Part shown: piece by piece, positions 55,026 through 63,075 of the stretch | Numbering within the stretch: position 1 is the stretch's first letter | Layout of the letters: the number at the start of each line of letters is the position of its first letter | Assembly (NCBI GenBank): GCA_910577435.1 | Contig: CAJTLV010000003.1 | Coordinates: 62,001 to 126,000, forward strand | Length of the DNA: 64,000 nucleotides | Direction: 5' to 3' | From: an uncultured Christensenella sp. | GTDB taxonomy: Bacteria; Bacillota; Clostridia; Christensenellales; Pumilibacteraceae | Made by a program: the position numbers and the translations under genes | Notes under the pieces: generated by a model | Databases searched by the model: none | Told to the model about the DNA's origin: nothing | What the model saw: only the letters and a program-made list of their open reading frames with translations

Positions 55026-55551
55026 CGCCTTTCTCCTTTTTGACGTAACTCTCTATTGCGTATGCGATAATGCACACTCCCAAAAACGCGGCGATTACGC
55101 CGCCGGTCAAACCCCAGCCGCACAATCCCGATGAATTGAGGGAAAAACACGCCGAAAGTCCGCCGAAAAATATCATAGCCTTGATCTGCGGGAACTTAGC
55201 TTCCGCATACCAAATCGAAAACAAACAACCGACTCCCGGCGCGGCAATATATATCGGATAAAGATTGCCGTAACCGGCGACTGTCACGGATACAAAAAGC
55301 GAAGTCGCTCCGCACGCGAGTATAACTCCCGCTATCCACATCGAAAGCGAATTTTTTCCTATCAGCGCGCTGAACAATATCGCCCCGCCGAATGCAAAAA
55401 GCACCGTCGGAGCGGCGATGTCGGATACCGACGCTTTTATAACGCCGGTTCCCGCCAGTATCAATATCACGCCCGCCGTAACGAGCATCACGCCCATAAC
55501 GATATTACAGGCGTACTTCTGCTTTTTTCCGAGCGGCAAAACCTCAGTCAT
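55018..55551 (-). CDS. Small polytopic membrane protein of unknown function
   Basis: 177 residues. Six hydrophobic segments (from IVMGVMLVTAGVILILAGTG to VIAAFLGVCIIAYAIES) and a charged tail ending YVKKEKGDA suggest a six-helix membrane protein with a cytoplasmic C-terminus. No known family is recognised. The frame is open for 32 more codons, but those overlap the lgt tail in another frame; the ATG at 55551 overlaps the lgt stop by 8 bases in the usual coupling pattern. Located between lgt and pncB. Confidence 0.75.
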   Translation of the reverse strand: MTEVLPLGKKQKYACNIVMGVMLVTAGVILILAGTGVIKASVSDIAAPTVLFAFGGAILFSALIGKNSLSMWIAGVILACGATSLFVSVTVAGYGNLYPIYIAAPGVGCLFSIWYAEAKFPQIKAMIFFGGLSACFSLNSSGLCGWGLTGGVIAAFLGVCIIAYAIESYVKKEKGDA

Positions 55552-56686
55552 CCCATTCGTCGGCATAATCTTCCTCGACAACAATTTTATTCGAATCGGA
55601 CGTATTGTTTTCCGGCATTGTCGCATTCGCATTTTGTGCTGCGGCACCGCCCGACGCGCTTATCTCGGACGAACGCTCTTCGTCCGCAACGTCGCCGTCG
55701 ACTGCGGCGCGGATAGCGACGCCGTTACTGTCCACTATTATACCGTCGCCGTCGACAGTCGTTTTCTTTTTCTTACTGCCGTAAATATCGGGCATCGGGT
55801 GTGCGAGCTTTGTCTTTTCATAACCGAAGTATCCGTCGCTGAGTTTCGCCTGATCGACGAATATAAACACCTTTTTGCCCGCACGCTTGGCGCGAATTAT
55901 ATGCTGAACGATAAACGCAACGCCGAAAATTATCAGTAATATACTTAATAACTGACTGACTCGCACACCGCCTACATCGGGCAATCCGTTTACTCCGTGC
56001 GAAACGGGAGGAATGAGCCACAACGCGTCGGAGCGCAGTCCTTCTATCCAGCTTCTGCCTATACCGTAATATATGCAATATGTCGCGAAAACGAACCCGT
56101 CGAAGCTCTTGCGTTTGCCTATAAACAGGAATAACAACAAGGCAAACCCGATGATGTTCCACATAGATTCATAAAAGAAAGTCGCGTAATGCCACTGTCC
56201 GTCGCTTTCTATAAACACAGCGAAAGGAAACCACTGTTGCGAAGGATCGTCGATGCGGTAACCGTATGCTTCGGCGTTGGCAAAGTTGCCCCATCTGCCT
56301 ATCGCCTGACCGAGTATTATGAACGTAAATCCGAGATCGAGAATTTGAATAAACGATATACGCTTATCGACGGGGTTCTTTTTGCGGTTTTTCCAAAGCG
56401 TAAGCAGGACCGCGCCGAGCGTAGCGCCTATAAGTCCGCCGTATATCGCAAGCCCCTGCAACCCGTGATCGTCGAATCCGATAAACTTGGTAAATGTCCA
56501 ATGTCCGCCGTCTATAATATCGAACACGACGTAATATATGCGGGCGAAAACAATCGCGAGTGGCAGACAGAATATGATTATATCGATCACGACGTCGCCC
56601 TCTATGCCCCGACGCTTGGCGGTAAAATACGCGCCTATAACGCATACGACTATTCCGCAGGCTATAATAAATCCGTACCAGTTCAT
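55544..56686 (-). CDS. lgt: Prolipoprotein diacylglyceryl transferase with acidic C-terminal extension
   Basis: 380 residues; the enzyme core is about 1-275. Attaches diacylglycerol to the lipobox Cys of prelipoproteins in the membrane. Seen: LPLAIVFARIYYV (36-48), GLAIYGGLIGA (about 77-87), the signature GRWGNFANAEAYG (about 127-139) and a late helix with the conserved Gly. Residues about 285-380 form an acidic tail (Asp/Glu/Asn/Ser rich, ending in acidic residues) that ordinary Lgt lacks. It serves the six predicted lipoproteins in this window. Its promoter lies six bases before the ATG. Confidence 0.93.
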   Translation of the reverse strand: MNWYGFIIACGIVVCVIGAYFTAKRRGIEGDVVIDIIIFCLPLAIVFARIYYVVFDIIDGGHWTFTKFIGFDDHGLQGLAIYGGLIGATLGAVLLTLWKNRKKNPVDKRISFIQILDLGFTFIILGQAIGRWGNFANAEAYGYRIDDPSQQWFPFAVFIESDGQWHYATFFYESMWNIIGFALLLFLFIGKRKSFDGFVFATYCIYYGIGRSWIEGLRSDALWLIPPVSHGVNGLPDVGGVRVSQLLSILLIIFGVAFIVQHIIRAKRAGKKVFIFVDQAKLSDGYFGYEKTKLAHPMPDIYGSKKKKTTVDGDGIIVDSNGVAIRAAVDGDVADEERSSEISASGGAAAQNANATMPENNTSDSNKIVVEEDYADEWDD

Positions 56687-56692
56687 AGTTCG

Positions 56693-56721
56693 ATTATATT
56701 ACTAACCGCGCCCTTTGTCAA
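56693..56721 (-). promoter_or_regulatory. Consensus promoter of lgt in leaderless position
   Basis: Minus strand TTGACA (56716-56721), 17-bp spacer, TATAAT (56693-56698), then CGAACT and ATG. Both hexamers are perfect and the expected transcription start falls on the start codon. Confidence 0.8.
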
Positions 56722-56766
56722 GCGTTAAGCATAAAACGACGAATTTATCGAATAATATCGAGCATA

Positions 56767-58044
56767 CTACGGAGCTATCATAAAGATAAGCGGCGACGGT
56801 TTGTACTTATTTACGCGTATTTTGATCCTCTTGATCAGTTCGTCGCCTTTATAGTAATTTAGGTACGTCACGCTCTCGTAACCGGATTTTCCGGGTGCTA
56901 CAAGCATTCTGTCGCCGCTTTGCGCGGTGCTTTTGTCGAAGTATCTATAAGTGACGTCGACCTGTTCCGTCTCTTCCGGTTCGATCTCGGACAGTATCTC
57001 CGATTCGGGCACTATGGTATAATCATTCGGCTCGCCGTATACGCGCACCGTTGTCCTACCACCGCCGCTTGTTACCGAGAAAAAAACATCGTGAGCCGTC
57101 GTATTTTCTATAACCAGATCGCTGACGGAACTTATCATAGCGTCGAGACCGGGCGGACAGTAATGCGGGCATATGGAATGCGCATACGCCGACGCGGAAA
57201 GCCCCGCCATAAGCGCCGCGTTATACACCGCAGTCGAAGCCTGACACGCGCCGCCGCCCACGCCGTCCACGTAACTGCCGTCTATGATTATCTTGGCTGT
57301 CTTGAAGCCGTTTTCCTCAGTTCTCGCCCCGACGACGTCGTTGAACGACAACTTTTCGCCGGATTTTACAACGATACCGTCCAGCTTACTCGCGGCAAGC
57401 GCCACGTTATGCGCCCGCGCCGCAGTAGAGGTGCGGTACTCGGTAGTATATTCGCCGCGAAGCACCAGATTTTGTTTCAGTTCTTCCGCAGTAACGGCGG
57501 GTTTCGCCACGACTGTCGCCGCCTTTACCGACCCGCCGCCGAATCTGAAACAGTAATATATTCCGCCGTACAGCCGTTCCTCGTCCAGTTTTTTCCCCGA
57601 CTTTTCGGGAGTGACCGAGAACTTTCCGCCGGAATACACAACCTGCGCGTCGACTGCGGGAACGTTCACTTCCTCCGCAACTTTTTCCACTGTCCTGCAT
57701 AAAAGCGGAAAACACACGCCGAGCGCATTTTTATAATCGGCTCCGTTTTGCAAATACTTATCCACAAGTTCGAGTTTTTCGCCCAGCGGAGCGTTGATCT
57801 TACGTGTCTCTATTTCTGCAGCTACGGTAAAATCGGACGGTATTATCGGACCGTCCGTATAAGTAATTGTTTTGCTCCCCGCAATTATGTCTACCGTCGC
57901 ACGTCGCGCGTCGGTGCGCTCCGACTGCACGGTAATGCCGCCGCAAACCTCTTCACTGTATTCCGCGCACGCGACGCCGCGTTCGGCACACCCCGCAGTC
58001 AACGCGGCGGCGACTGCCGCCATCATTAAAATCGCATACTTCAT
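56767..58044 (-). CDS. VanW-domain lipoprotein
   Basis: 425 residues from the ATG at 58044. Signal sequence with lipobox ALTAGC (Cys18), so exported and lipid-anchored. Residues about 230-360 form a VanW domain (GVGGGACQASTAVYNAAL, AHSICPHYCPPGLDAMI, VSDLVIEN), a family named from vancomycin-resistance clusters but usually of unknown role. A beta-rich segment (about 370-415, with YRYFDK and NYYKGDEL) resembles a G5-like tail. No van ligase or regulator is nearby, so resistance is not implied. An upstream frame extends 21 codons without a signal sequence and is less likely. Confidence 0.88.
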   Translation of the reverse strand: MKYAILMMAAVAAALTAGCAERGVACAEYSEEVCGGITVQSERTDARRATVDIIAGSKTITYTDGPIIPSDFTVAAEIETRKINAPLGEKLELVDKYLQNGADYKNALGVCFPLLCRTVEKVAEEVNVPAVDAQVVYSGGKFSVTPEKSGKKLDEERLYGGIYYCFRFGGGSVKAATVVAKPAVTAEELKQNLVLRGEYTTEYRTSTAARAHNVALAASKLDGIVVKSGEKLSFNDVVGARTEENGFKTAKIIIDGSYVDGVGGGACQASTAVYNAALMAGLSASAYAHSICPHYCPPGLDAMISSVSDLVIENTTAHDVFFSVTSGGGRTTVRVYGEPNDYTIVPESEILSEIEPEETEQVDVTYRYFDKSTAQSGDRMLVAPGKSGYESVTYLNYYKGDELIKRIKIRVNKYKPSPLIFMIAP

Positions 58045-58152
58045 TTCGGTATGTAGTATGTCGAAATAACGCGAAAAAATACGGCAAGCGCACACGGTAA
58101 TGCGCAAGCCGTACAGAAATGTATGCCCGATCTGATCGTTGTCGCCCGCCGG

Positions 58153-59499
58153 TTATGCCCCGACCGTCTTTGGCAGACGCTCCGCCATCTTCGCCAATCT
58201 CTCCGAATTATTGTACTTCGGATCTATAACGCACTCCCGCCACAGCGTTTCCAAAGCGGCGGAAATTGCCTCGCCCTCGAATCCCATATCGGCTAGATCC
58301 TTGCCAGTTATGCGAAGCTGTCGCTTTAATATCGGCGTACCCTCGTCTATCATTTTGTCTCGCACGAGTTCGAACCTGTGCGGTTGAGAAATTTCTTGTT
58401 CCGCAACCATACCGGTAGCCTGTCTGTCTGCGCGGATGAGCGCAACGAGTTTATCTATAATATTGTAGTTGCGTGCTACGAACACACGCACTTTCGCCTC
58501 GCGCGCGTCGCCGCGCATATCGTACATATGCAGTCCGCACAGTTTACACACCTGCTCTATAACGTCTTTGGGGTAACGCAGACGGTTGAGAATGACGCGA
58601 GCCATTATCTCCGAGCTTTTCTCGTGACCGTGAAAATTGCCGAACTGCTTATGACAGTAACCCTTGCCCACATCGTGAAGCAGTGCCGCAAGGCGAAGAT
58701 TGGGTATAGGCGGCGCAAACCTAACGCATTGGAACGAATGTTCCAAAACGTCATACTTGTGAAATCTTTCGGGTTGTGCTATCCCGTCGCAATCGGCAAG
58801 TTCGGGAATAAGATTACGCCACAAGTCGAGTTGTTTGAGCAGTCTCAAACCGCGATACTCGGCGTTGGCTATGCCGTTTACCGTATCGGCATACAGTATC
58901 TTATCGAGTTCCACACGCTTGCGCTCGGACGTTATGTCGACAAGCTGACCGCTCATTGCGCGCGCCGCCGCCGCCGTCTCGCCCTCTATCTTGAATCCGA
59001 GTTCCGCCGCCAGCCTCACAAGCCGCAAAAGGCGCAGTCCGTCCGATTCGAAAACGTGCTTATTGCACCCGCGCAAAATCTTAGCCTGCGCGTCGCGAAC
59101 ACCGTTGAGCGGATCTATTATCTCGTCGCGTTTGACGTCGTAGTATATCGCGTTGCAACAAAAATCGCGGCGTTGCGCGTCCGCTTCGAGACTGTCGGTA
59201 AAAAACACCTGCGACGGCGTGTGTTCGCCGCCGGGATTATAAACTTCGGTACGGAACGGCGTATATTCGTAAGCGACTCCGTCGTGAATGAGCTGAGCCG
59301 TACCCATTCTGTGATTGACCGTCGTCACCGTCGTATGCGGCGGAAGTTTCAGTGCCTGCGCCGGTATAGGCCCGGCAATATCGATGTCTGTATGCGTATA
59401 TCCGCATAGGGAGTTACGCACATAGCCCCCGACTACATACACTTTGTCGCCCAACCCGCTTATAAATTCGGCGCACTTATCTTCTATATGTATTTTCAT
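58153..59499 (-). CDS. cca: CCA tRNA nucleotidyltransferase with HD domain
   Basis: 448 residues. Adds or repairs the 3' CCA of tRNAs. Seen: VVGGYVRNSLCG (22-33), the metal pair DID (38-40), RRDFCCNAIYYD (about 125-136), an RNA-binding ERKRVELDKI helix, and a C-terminal HD domain with LLHDVGKG and HGHEKSSE, typical of bacterial CCases with phosphohydrolase domain. Since the tRNA-Leu here already encodes CCA, the role is partly repair. The ATG at 59499 is six bases after a promoter -10 box and has no ribosome site; an upstream in-frame start would precede the promoter. Confidence 0.93.
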   Translation of the reverse strand: MKIHIEDKCAEFISGLGDKVYVVGGYVRNSLCGYTHTDIDIAGPIPAQALKLPPHTTVTTVNHRMGTAQLIHDGVAYEYTPFRTEVYNPGGEHTPSQVFFTDSLEADAQRRDFCCNAIYYDVKRDEIIDPLNGVRDAQAKILRGCNKHVFESDGLRLLRLVRLAAELGFKIEGETAAAARAMSGQLVDITSERKRVELDKILYADTVNGIANAEYRGLRLLKQLDLWRNLIPELADCDGIAQPERFHKYDVLEHSFQCVRFAPPIPNLRLAALLHDVGKGYCHKQFGNFHGHEKSSEIMARVILNRLRYPKDVIEQVCKLCGLHMYDMRGDAREAKVRVFVARNYNIIDKLVALIRADRQATGMVAEQEISQPHRFELVRDKMIDEGTPILKRQLRITGKDLADMGFEGEAISAALETLWRECVIDPKYNNSERLAKMAERLPKTVGA

Positions 59500-59505
59500 A
59501 AGCCT

Positions 59506-59534
59506 ATTGTAACACAACGTTACCGAATAATCAA
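59506..59534 (-). promoter_or_regulatory. Predicted promoter of cca in leaderless position
   Basis: Minus strand TTGATT (59529-59534), 17-bp spacer, TACAAT (59506-59511), then AGGCTT and ATG at 59499. The predicted transcription start falls on the start codon. Confidence 0.65.
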
Positions 59535-59609
59535 TAGTTTTTGACAATAATTCACGGTCGCTTTGCGGTGTTTTTCACTCCGAACGAATCCGTCGCGACA
59601 ACTGTCCTG

Positions 59610-59638
59610 TTGACAAATTTCAAGCAGCGTGATACAAT
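59610..59638 (+). promoter_or_regulatory. Predicted promoter of the esterase gene
   Basis: TTGACA (59610-59615), 17-bp spacer, TACAAT (59633-59638), 27 bases before the ATG at 59666; CGAGG serves as the ribosome site. Confidence 0.7.
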
Positions 59639-59665
59639 ATCGACATTACCGTAACGAGGCTTGCA

Positions 59666-60415
59666 ATGAAAAGAAAATACGAAATCGCAGTTTTGTCAAA
59701 AGGCGGATTCGCCCGCACCGTGCGCATATATGTTCCGAAAAAAGCCGACCGCGCCGTGATAATGCACGACGGTCAAAACGTTTTTTCGGACGGCGAAGCT
59801 ACATTCGGAAAAAGTTGGCGCGCACCCGAAATACTCAAAAATGCCGACATAAAAAACACCGCGATCATCGGCGTCGACAGCACGAATACGCGGTATGACG
59901 ATTACCTGCCTTTCCCTTCCGCGCTCGGCGATTACGATATGCCAGAAATCGGCGGCGGGAAAGCGGATACCTACTTCGACTTTATAGAACAAATACTCCT
60001 GCCGTACCTCGATAAACGCTTCGGGTTTAAGCGCTATGCGCTTATCGGTTCATCGGCGGGTGCGATCGCGACGCTGTGTTTTGCGTTGCGAAAAGTACCG
60101 TGCGTAACGGCATACGGAATATTTTCCACCCCGCTGTTCGTGACGCGCGACAAATATGCCGAACTTTTGGCAAACGCCGAATTCGACGGCAATGCAAGCT
60201 ATCTTGTCTACGTCGGCGGTAATGAAACGGATGATGCCGCGCCGCCTGAAAAGATTTCCGATATGTACGTCGACGACGCGTTCTCCGTCGTAAAGGGATT
60301 ACGGAACGGAGGCGCGCAAAAAATCAAGTTGCGGCTGGAAAACGACGGCATACACGACGAAATAAGTTGGCGCAAACCCGAATCCGAATTCTTTATAGAT
60401 TTTTCGAAACAATGA
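59666..60415 (+). CDS. Putative esterase, alpha/beta fold (esterase D / COG2819 type)
   Basis: 249 residues. Seen: MHDGQNVFSD (33-42, oxyanion region), a GVDSTNTRYDDYLPF segment (69-83), the nucleophile elbow GSSAGA (128-133, Ser130) and a late His in NDGIHDEISWR (His230). An Asp is expected near residue 200. These features match cytosolic esterases related to Fes/esterase D that act on iron carriers or small esters; no signal peptide is seen. Divergent from cca with its own promoter, followed by a strong terminator. Substrate unknown. Confidence 0.85.
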   Translation: MKRKYEIAVLSKGGFARTVRIYVPKKADRAVIMHDGQNVFSDGEATFGKSWRAPEILKNADIKNTAIIGVDSTNTRYDDYLPFPSALGDYDMPEIGGGKADTYFDFIEQILLPYLDKRFGFKRYALIGSSAGAIATLCFALRKVPCVTAYGIFSTPLFVTRDKYAELLANAEFDGNASYLVYVGGNETDDAAPPEKISDMYVDDAFSVVKGLRNGGAQKIKLRLENDGIHDEISWRKPESEFFIDFSKQ

Positions 60416-60422
60416 ATACTCT

Positions 60423-60462
60423 AATCCAAAGGGCGCAACCTAACGGCTGCGCCCTTTGGATT
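60423..60462. terminator. Strong bidirectional terminator
   Basis: AATCCAAAGGGCGCA (60423-60437) pairs with 60448-60462 in a perfect 15-bp stem. It separates the esterase gene (+) from the convergent transglutaminase-like gene (-); T-rich sequence follows on the plus strand. Confidence 0.9.
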
Positions 60463-60467
60463 ATCCT

Positions 60468-63059
60468 CTATTTTTTTATCATCAATATCACTATATCGTC
60501 ATACACGAATACTTTTGTTTCCGCGTGCCGCATAACGGAATGCACGCCCGCGTCGAGTGCCGCTCTTACTTCGCCGTCGCTCATTGCGATGCCCGCGTCG
60601 AAACCGATCTCTATCGCCTCGTACTCAAGCGTGTACGTTTCGTCGTACATACCGCACGGAACTTTTATTTCGGTTCGCGTGTTATACGCTGCGGCGAACG
60701 CCGCACCGATTTCTTTCAGTCTTTCTTTTTGATCCGCGTACCTCTTTATGCGACAGTCTATAGCAACGCCGTTATAAGTCATATGCTCGTAGATATTGTA
60801 CTTTTCATTGGTCGTCTCACTTACGTAAAGTATATCGCTATCTCCGCTGTCGTAAGGCTCGAAATGCGTTTCGTCTGCCTGTCTATCGGTAACGAACAAC
60901 CACTCGTGCGAGCCCATCTCGTATAATTCGGACCTTCCGTCTATGGTTATAAACGACTGCGCGTCGCCCCAAGTGCAATCCGCTATATACCACTTACCGT
61001 CTACGAACACTTTATTCCACGCATGCCCGCCGGCGTCGTTCATAGACTCTCCCGCCGTACCGACGACGCGCACGCACGGTATACCCTCCATATTGCACAT
61101 AAGCGAATACGCCTTACTCATTCCGTCGCAAACGGCGTAAGGATAATACACAACACCGTCGATGCTCGTTTTTCCGTCGCCGAAAACGCCTTCGAGATAG
61201 TATGCGGAATAACGCTCGCCGTTGGGACTTTTCTCCGTCGCGGGCGTATCGTAAGTCACCTGCCACATTATCCAATCGTAAATTGCGTGCGCCTTTTCCA
61301 TATCGGTCATATCGTCGGTAACTATCTTGCGCAGGACCGCGCGCGCCATATTGTACACCGTATATGCGGAAGAACCGAGTATCGGTACGGGACGCGCGTT
61401 GTTTTCCGCTACGTAATACAACTCGTCGGTATATGTCACCGTTTGCGATTTTTCAAGTCCGTCGATCGGGAAAACGTAGCTTTCCGGTCGGTATTTCGTC
61501 TCGTCGTAATTTATATGCGGTATTATGGTGCGCAACGGCGTGGCATAATCGCTTTGCGGCGATACGCCGTAAGTTTGAACGCTCGGACTGTTAACTGTGT
61601 CTACGTAAAACGACGTCGACATAACACCGCCCGAAAGCGTAACGTCTATTTCGTTATATCTGCCGCTTGTAGCGGCTATCTCGAACGCGCTGTTCCACAG
61701 ATCGTCGGCACTGCCGCTCAGCGTGTATGCGATATAACAGTCGAAATCGACGCGCGGATTTTTGCGCGTCTTATCGCGCGAAACGATCTCGTATTCGAGT
61801 AGTTTTGCGAATTCGTAGTCGGACGTTATATAATAATCGCGATCGGCATACTGCTTTTCCAGATATTTCTTCGCCGCAGACGGAAGTTGCATAAACTTGA
61901 AATAATCCGAATATCCGCCCTCGCGTATCAGTCCGCCGTCTCCGAGCGATTTCACTCTTATCTTATAAGTGCGTCGGTAAGACGAGGTTGCGCATATATC
62001 TATAACGCTTCCGACATCGAAACCGTGCACGCCGAAAAGTTCGGAGCCTTCGCCGTTGCTTTCGAACACACGAACCGTTCCGTCGGTCATAGTGACTTCC
62101 ACTGCGACGTCTCCGATCAAGTCGGATGTAAAATATGCGTGCGGATATACGTTATCGTACACGACATTCATTTCCGACGCGGACAGAGTTCCCGCACAGG
62201 AAACGGTAAGATACGGCGATCCCGCTATATCGCACGGATTGCCGTTGACATACAGCGTAACCGTATGAAGCCCCACCGTCGGCGTATAGCTCACATCGCG
62301 CGGCGCGCCCTCGTACAGGACTTCGCCGTCGACATACCACTGCACGTAGTCGTCGGGATTTTGCGGATTGTCCGATATGTCGGTTGACAGAGTGACCGCC
62401 GAATACGGCGCTACGCTTTGATCGGTATCGCCGTCGTATCCGCCCGACGCATTAACGTCGTAATAGACTCGCACCGTGACAGAGTCCGTAAGATTAGACA
62501 TTCTCGGATTTGCCGACACCGTATATTCGCCCGCCGCAGTGGGCGTGAATGAGTATTCTCTGTCCGGAGAAAGATATTCGCTATGCTCTCCGTTCAACTT
62601 CCAATCGACGTCAAGCACGGTTTCCACGCCCGTTATTTCGACTGCGAATTTAACTTCGGAAGTTGCGCCTACGGATTGAAACAGCTCGCCGTCCGCCGTA
62701 ACTGTCACTGTCTCCGGCTCTTTTTCATAGACGGAAACGCCGAGCGTCGACTTGGAACGTCCTACGGAAACAGTCACCGTACACTTACCTATACCGCTTG
62801 CCGTAAGTACGGTACCGCGCACCGTCGCCACATTGGTGTTTGACGATTGCAACGTATAATTTTCGACATTGGAATTTATTATGTTCGACAGTTCGAATGT
62901 GTCACCCTCTTCCAAAGTCAGATTACCGCGCGTGAATTCCACCGTCGCCGCCGAGCCGAAATCGAAAAAAGTACAGCCGAATAGCGCCGACGACGAAAGC
63001 GCGACAGCGAACACTGCGGTAAGCAAACACACTATTCTCTTAAACGAATTCTTTTTCAT
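60468..63059 (-). CDS. Multidomain lipoprotein with active-site-intact transglutaminase-like domain
   Basis: 863 residues. Signal with lipobox ALFGC (Cys29), so surface-anchored. Order: a bacterial Ig-like (BIG_2 type) domain about 38-112, two PKD-like or Ig-like segments about 118-290, more beta modules to about 370, then a transglutaminase/protease-like fold about 560-700 with Cys644 (AVCDGMSKAYSL), His679 (GGHAWNKV) and Asp694 (IADCTWGD), the full papain-like triad. A C-terminal module (about 745-863) follows. Such domains cross-link or cleave proteins outside the cell. It follows a paralogue with a broken triad by 16 bases, likely in one operon. Confidence 0.88.
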   Translation of the reverse strand: MKKNSFKRIVCLLTAVFAVALSSSALFGCTFFDFGSAATVEFTRGNLTLEEGDTFELSNIINSNVENYTLQSSNTNVATVRGTVLTASGIGKCTVTVSVGRSKSTLGVSVYEKEPETVTVTADGELFQSVGATSEVKFAVEITGVETVLDVDWKLNGEHSEYLSPDREYSFTPTAAGEYTVSANPRMSNLTDSVTVRVYYDVNASGGYDGDTDQSVAPYSAVTLSTDISDNPQNPDDYVQWYVDGEVLYEGAPRDVSYTPTVGLHTVTLYVNGNPCDIAGSPYLTVSCAGTLSASEMNVVYDNVYPHAYFTSDLIGDVAVEVTMTDGTVRVFESNGEGSELFGVHGFDVGSVIDICATSSYRRTYKIRVKSLGDGGLIREGGYSDYFKFMQLPSAAKKYLEKQYADRDYYITSDYEFAKLLEYEIVSRDKTRKNPRVDFDCYIAYTLSGSADDLWNSAFEIAATSGRYNEIDVTLSGGVMSTSFYVDTVNSPSVQTYGVSPQSDYATPLRTIIPHINYDETKYRPESYVFPIDGLEKSQTVTYTDELYYVAENNARPVPILGSSAYTVYNMARAVLRKIVTDDMTDMEKAHAIYDWIMWQVTYDTPATEKSPNGERYSAYYLEGVFGDGKTSIDGVVYYPYAVCDGMSKAYSLMCNMEGIPCVRVVGTAGESMNDAGGHAWNKVFVDGKWYIADCTWGDAQSFITIDGRSELYEMGSHEWLFVTDRQADETHFEPYDSGDSDILYVSETTNEKYNIYEHMTYNGVAIDCRIKRYADQKERLKEIGAAFAAAYNTRTEIKVPCGMYDETYTLEYEAIEIGFDAGIAMSDGEVRAALDAGVHSVMRHAETKVFVYDDIVILMIKK

Positions 63060-63075
63060 AAACCCTCGTTTATTC

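Noticed and set aside
56767..58044. Vancomycin-resistance locus suggested by VanW domain and ddl
   Set aside because: VanW proteins are widespread outside resistance clusters; vanHAXY, vanRS and a D-Lac or D-Ser ligase are absent.
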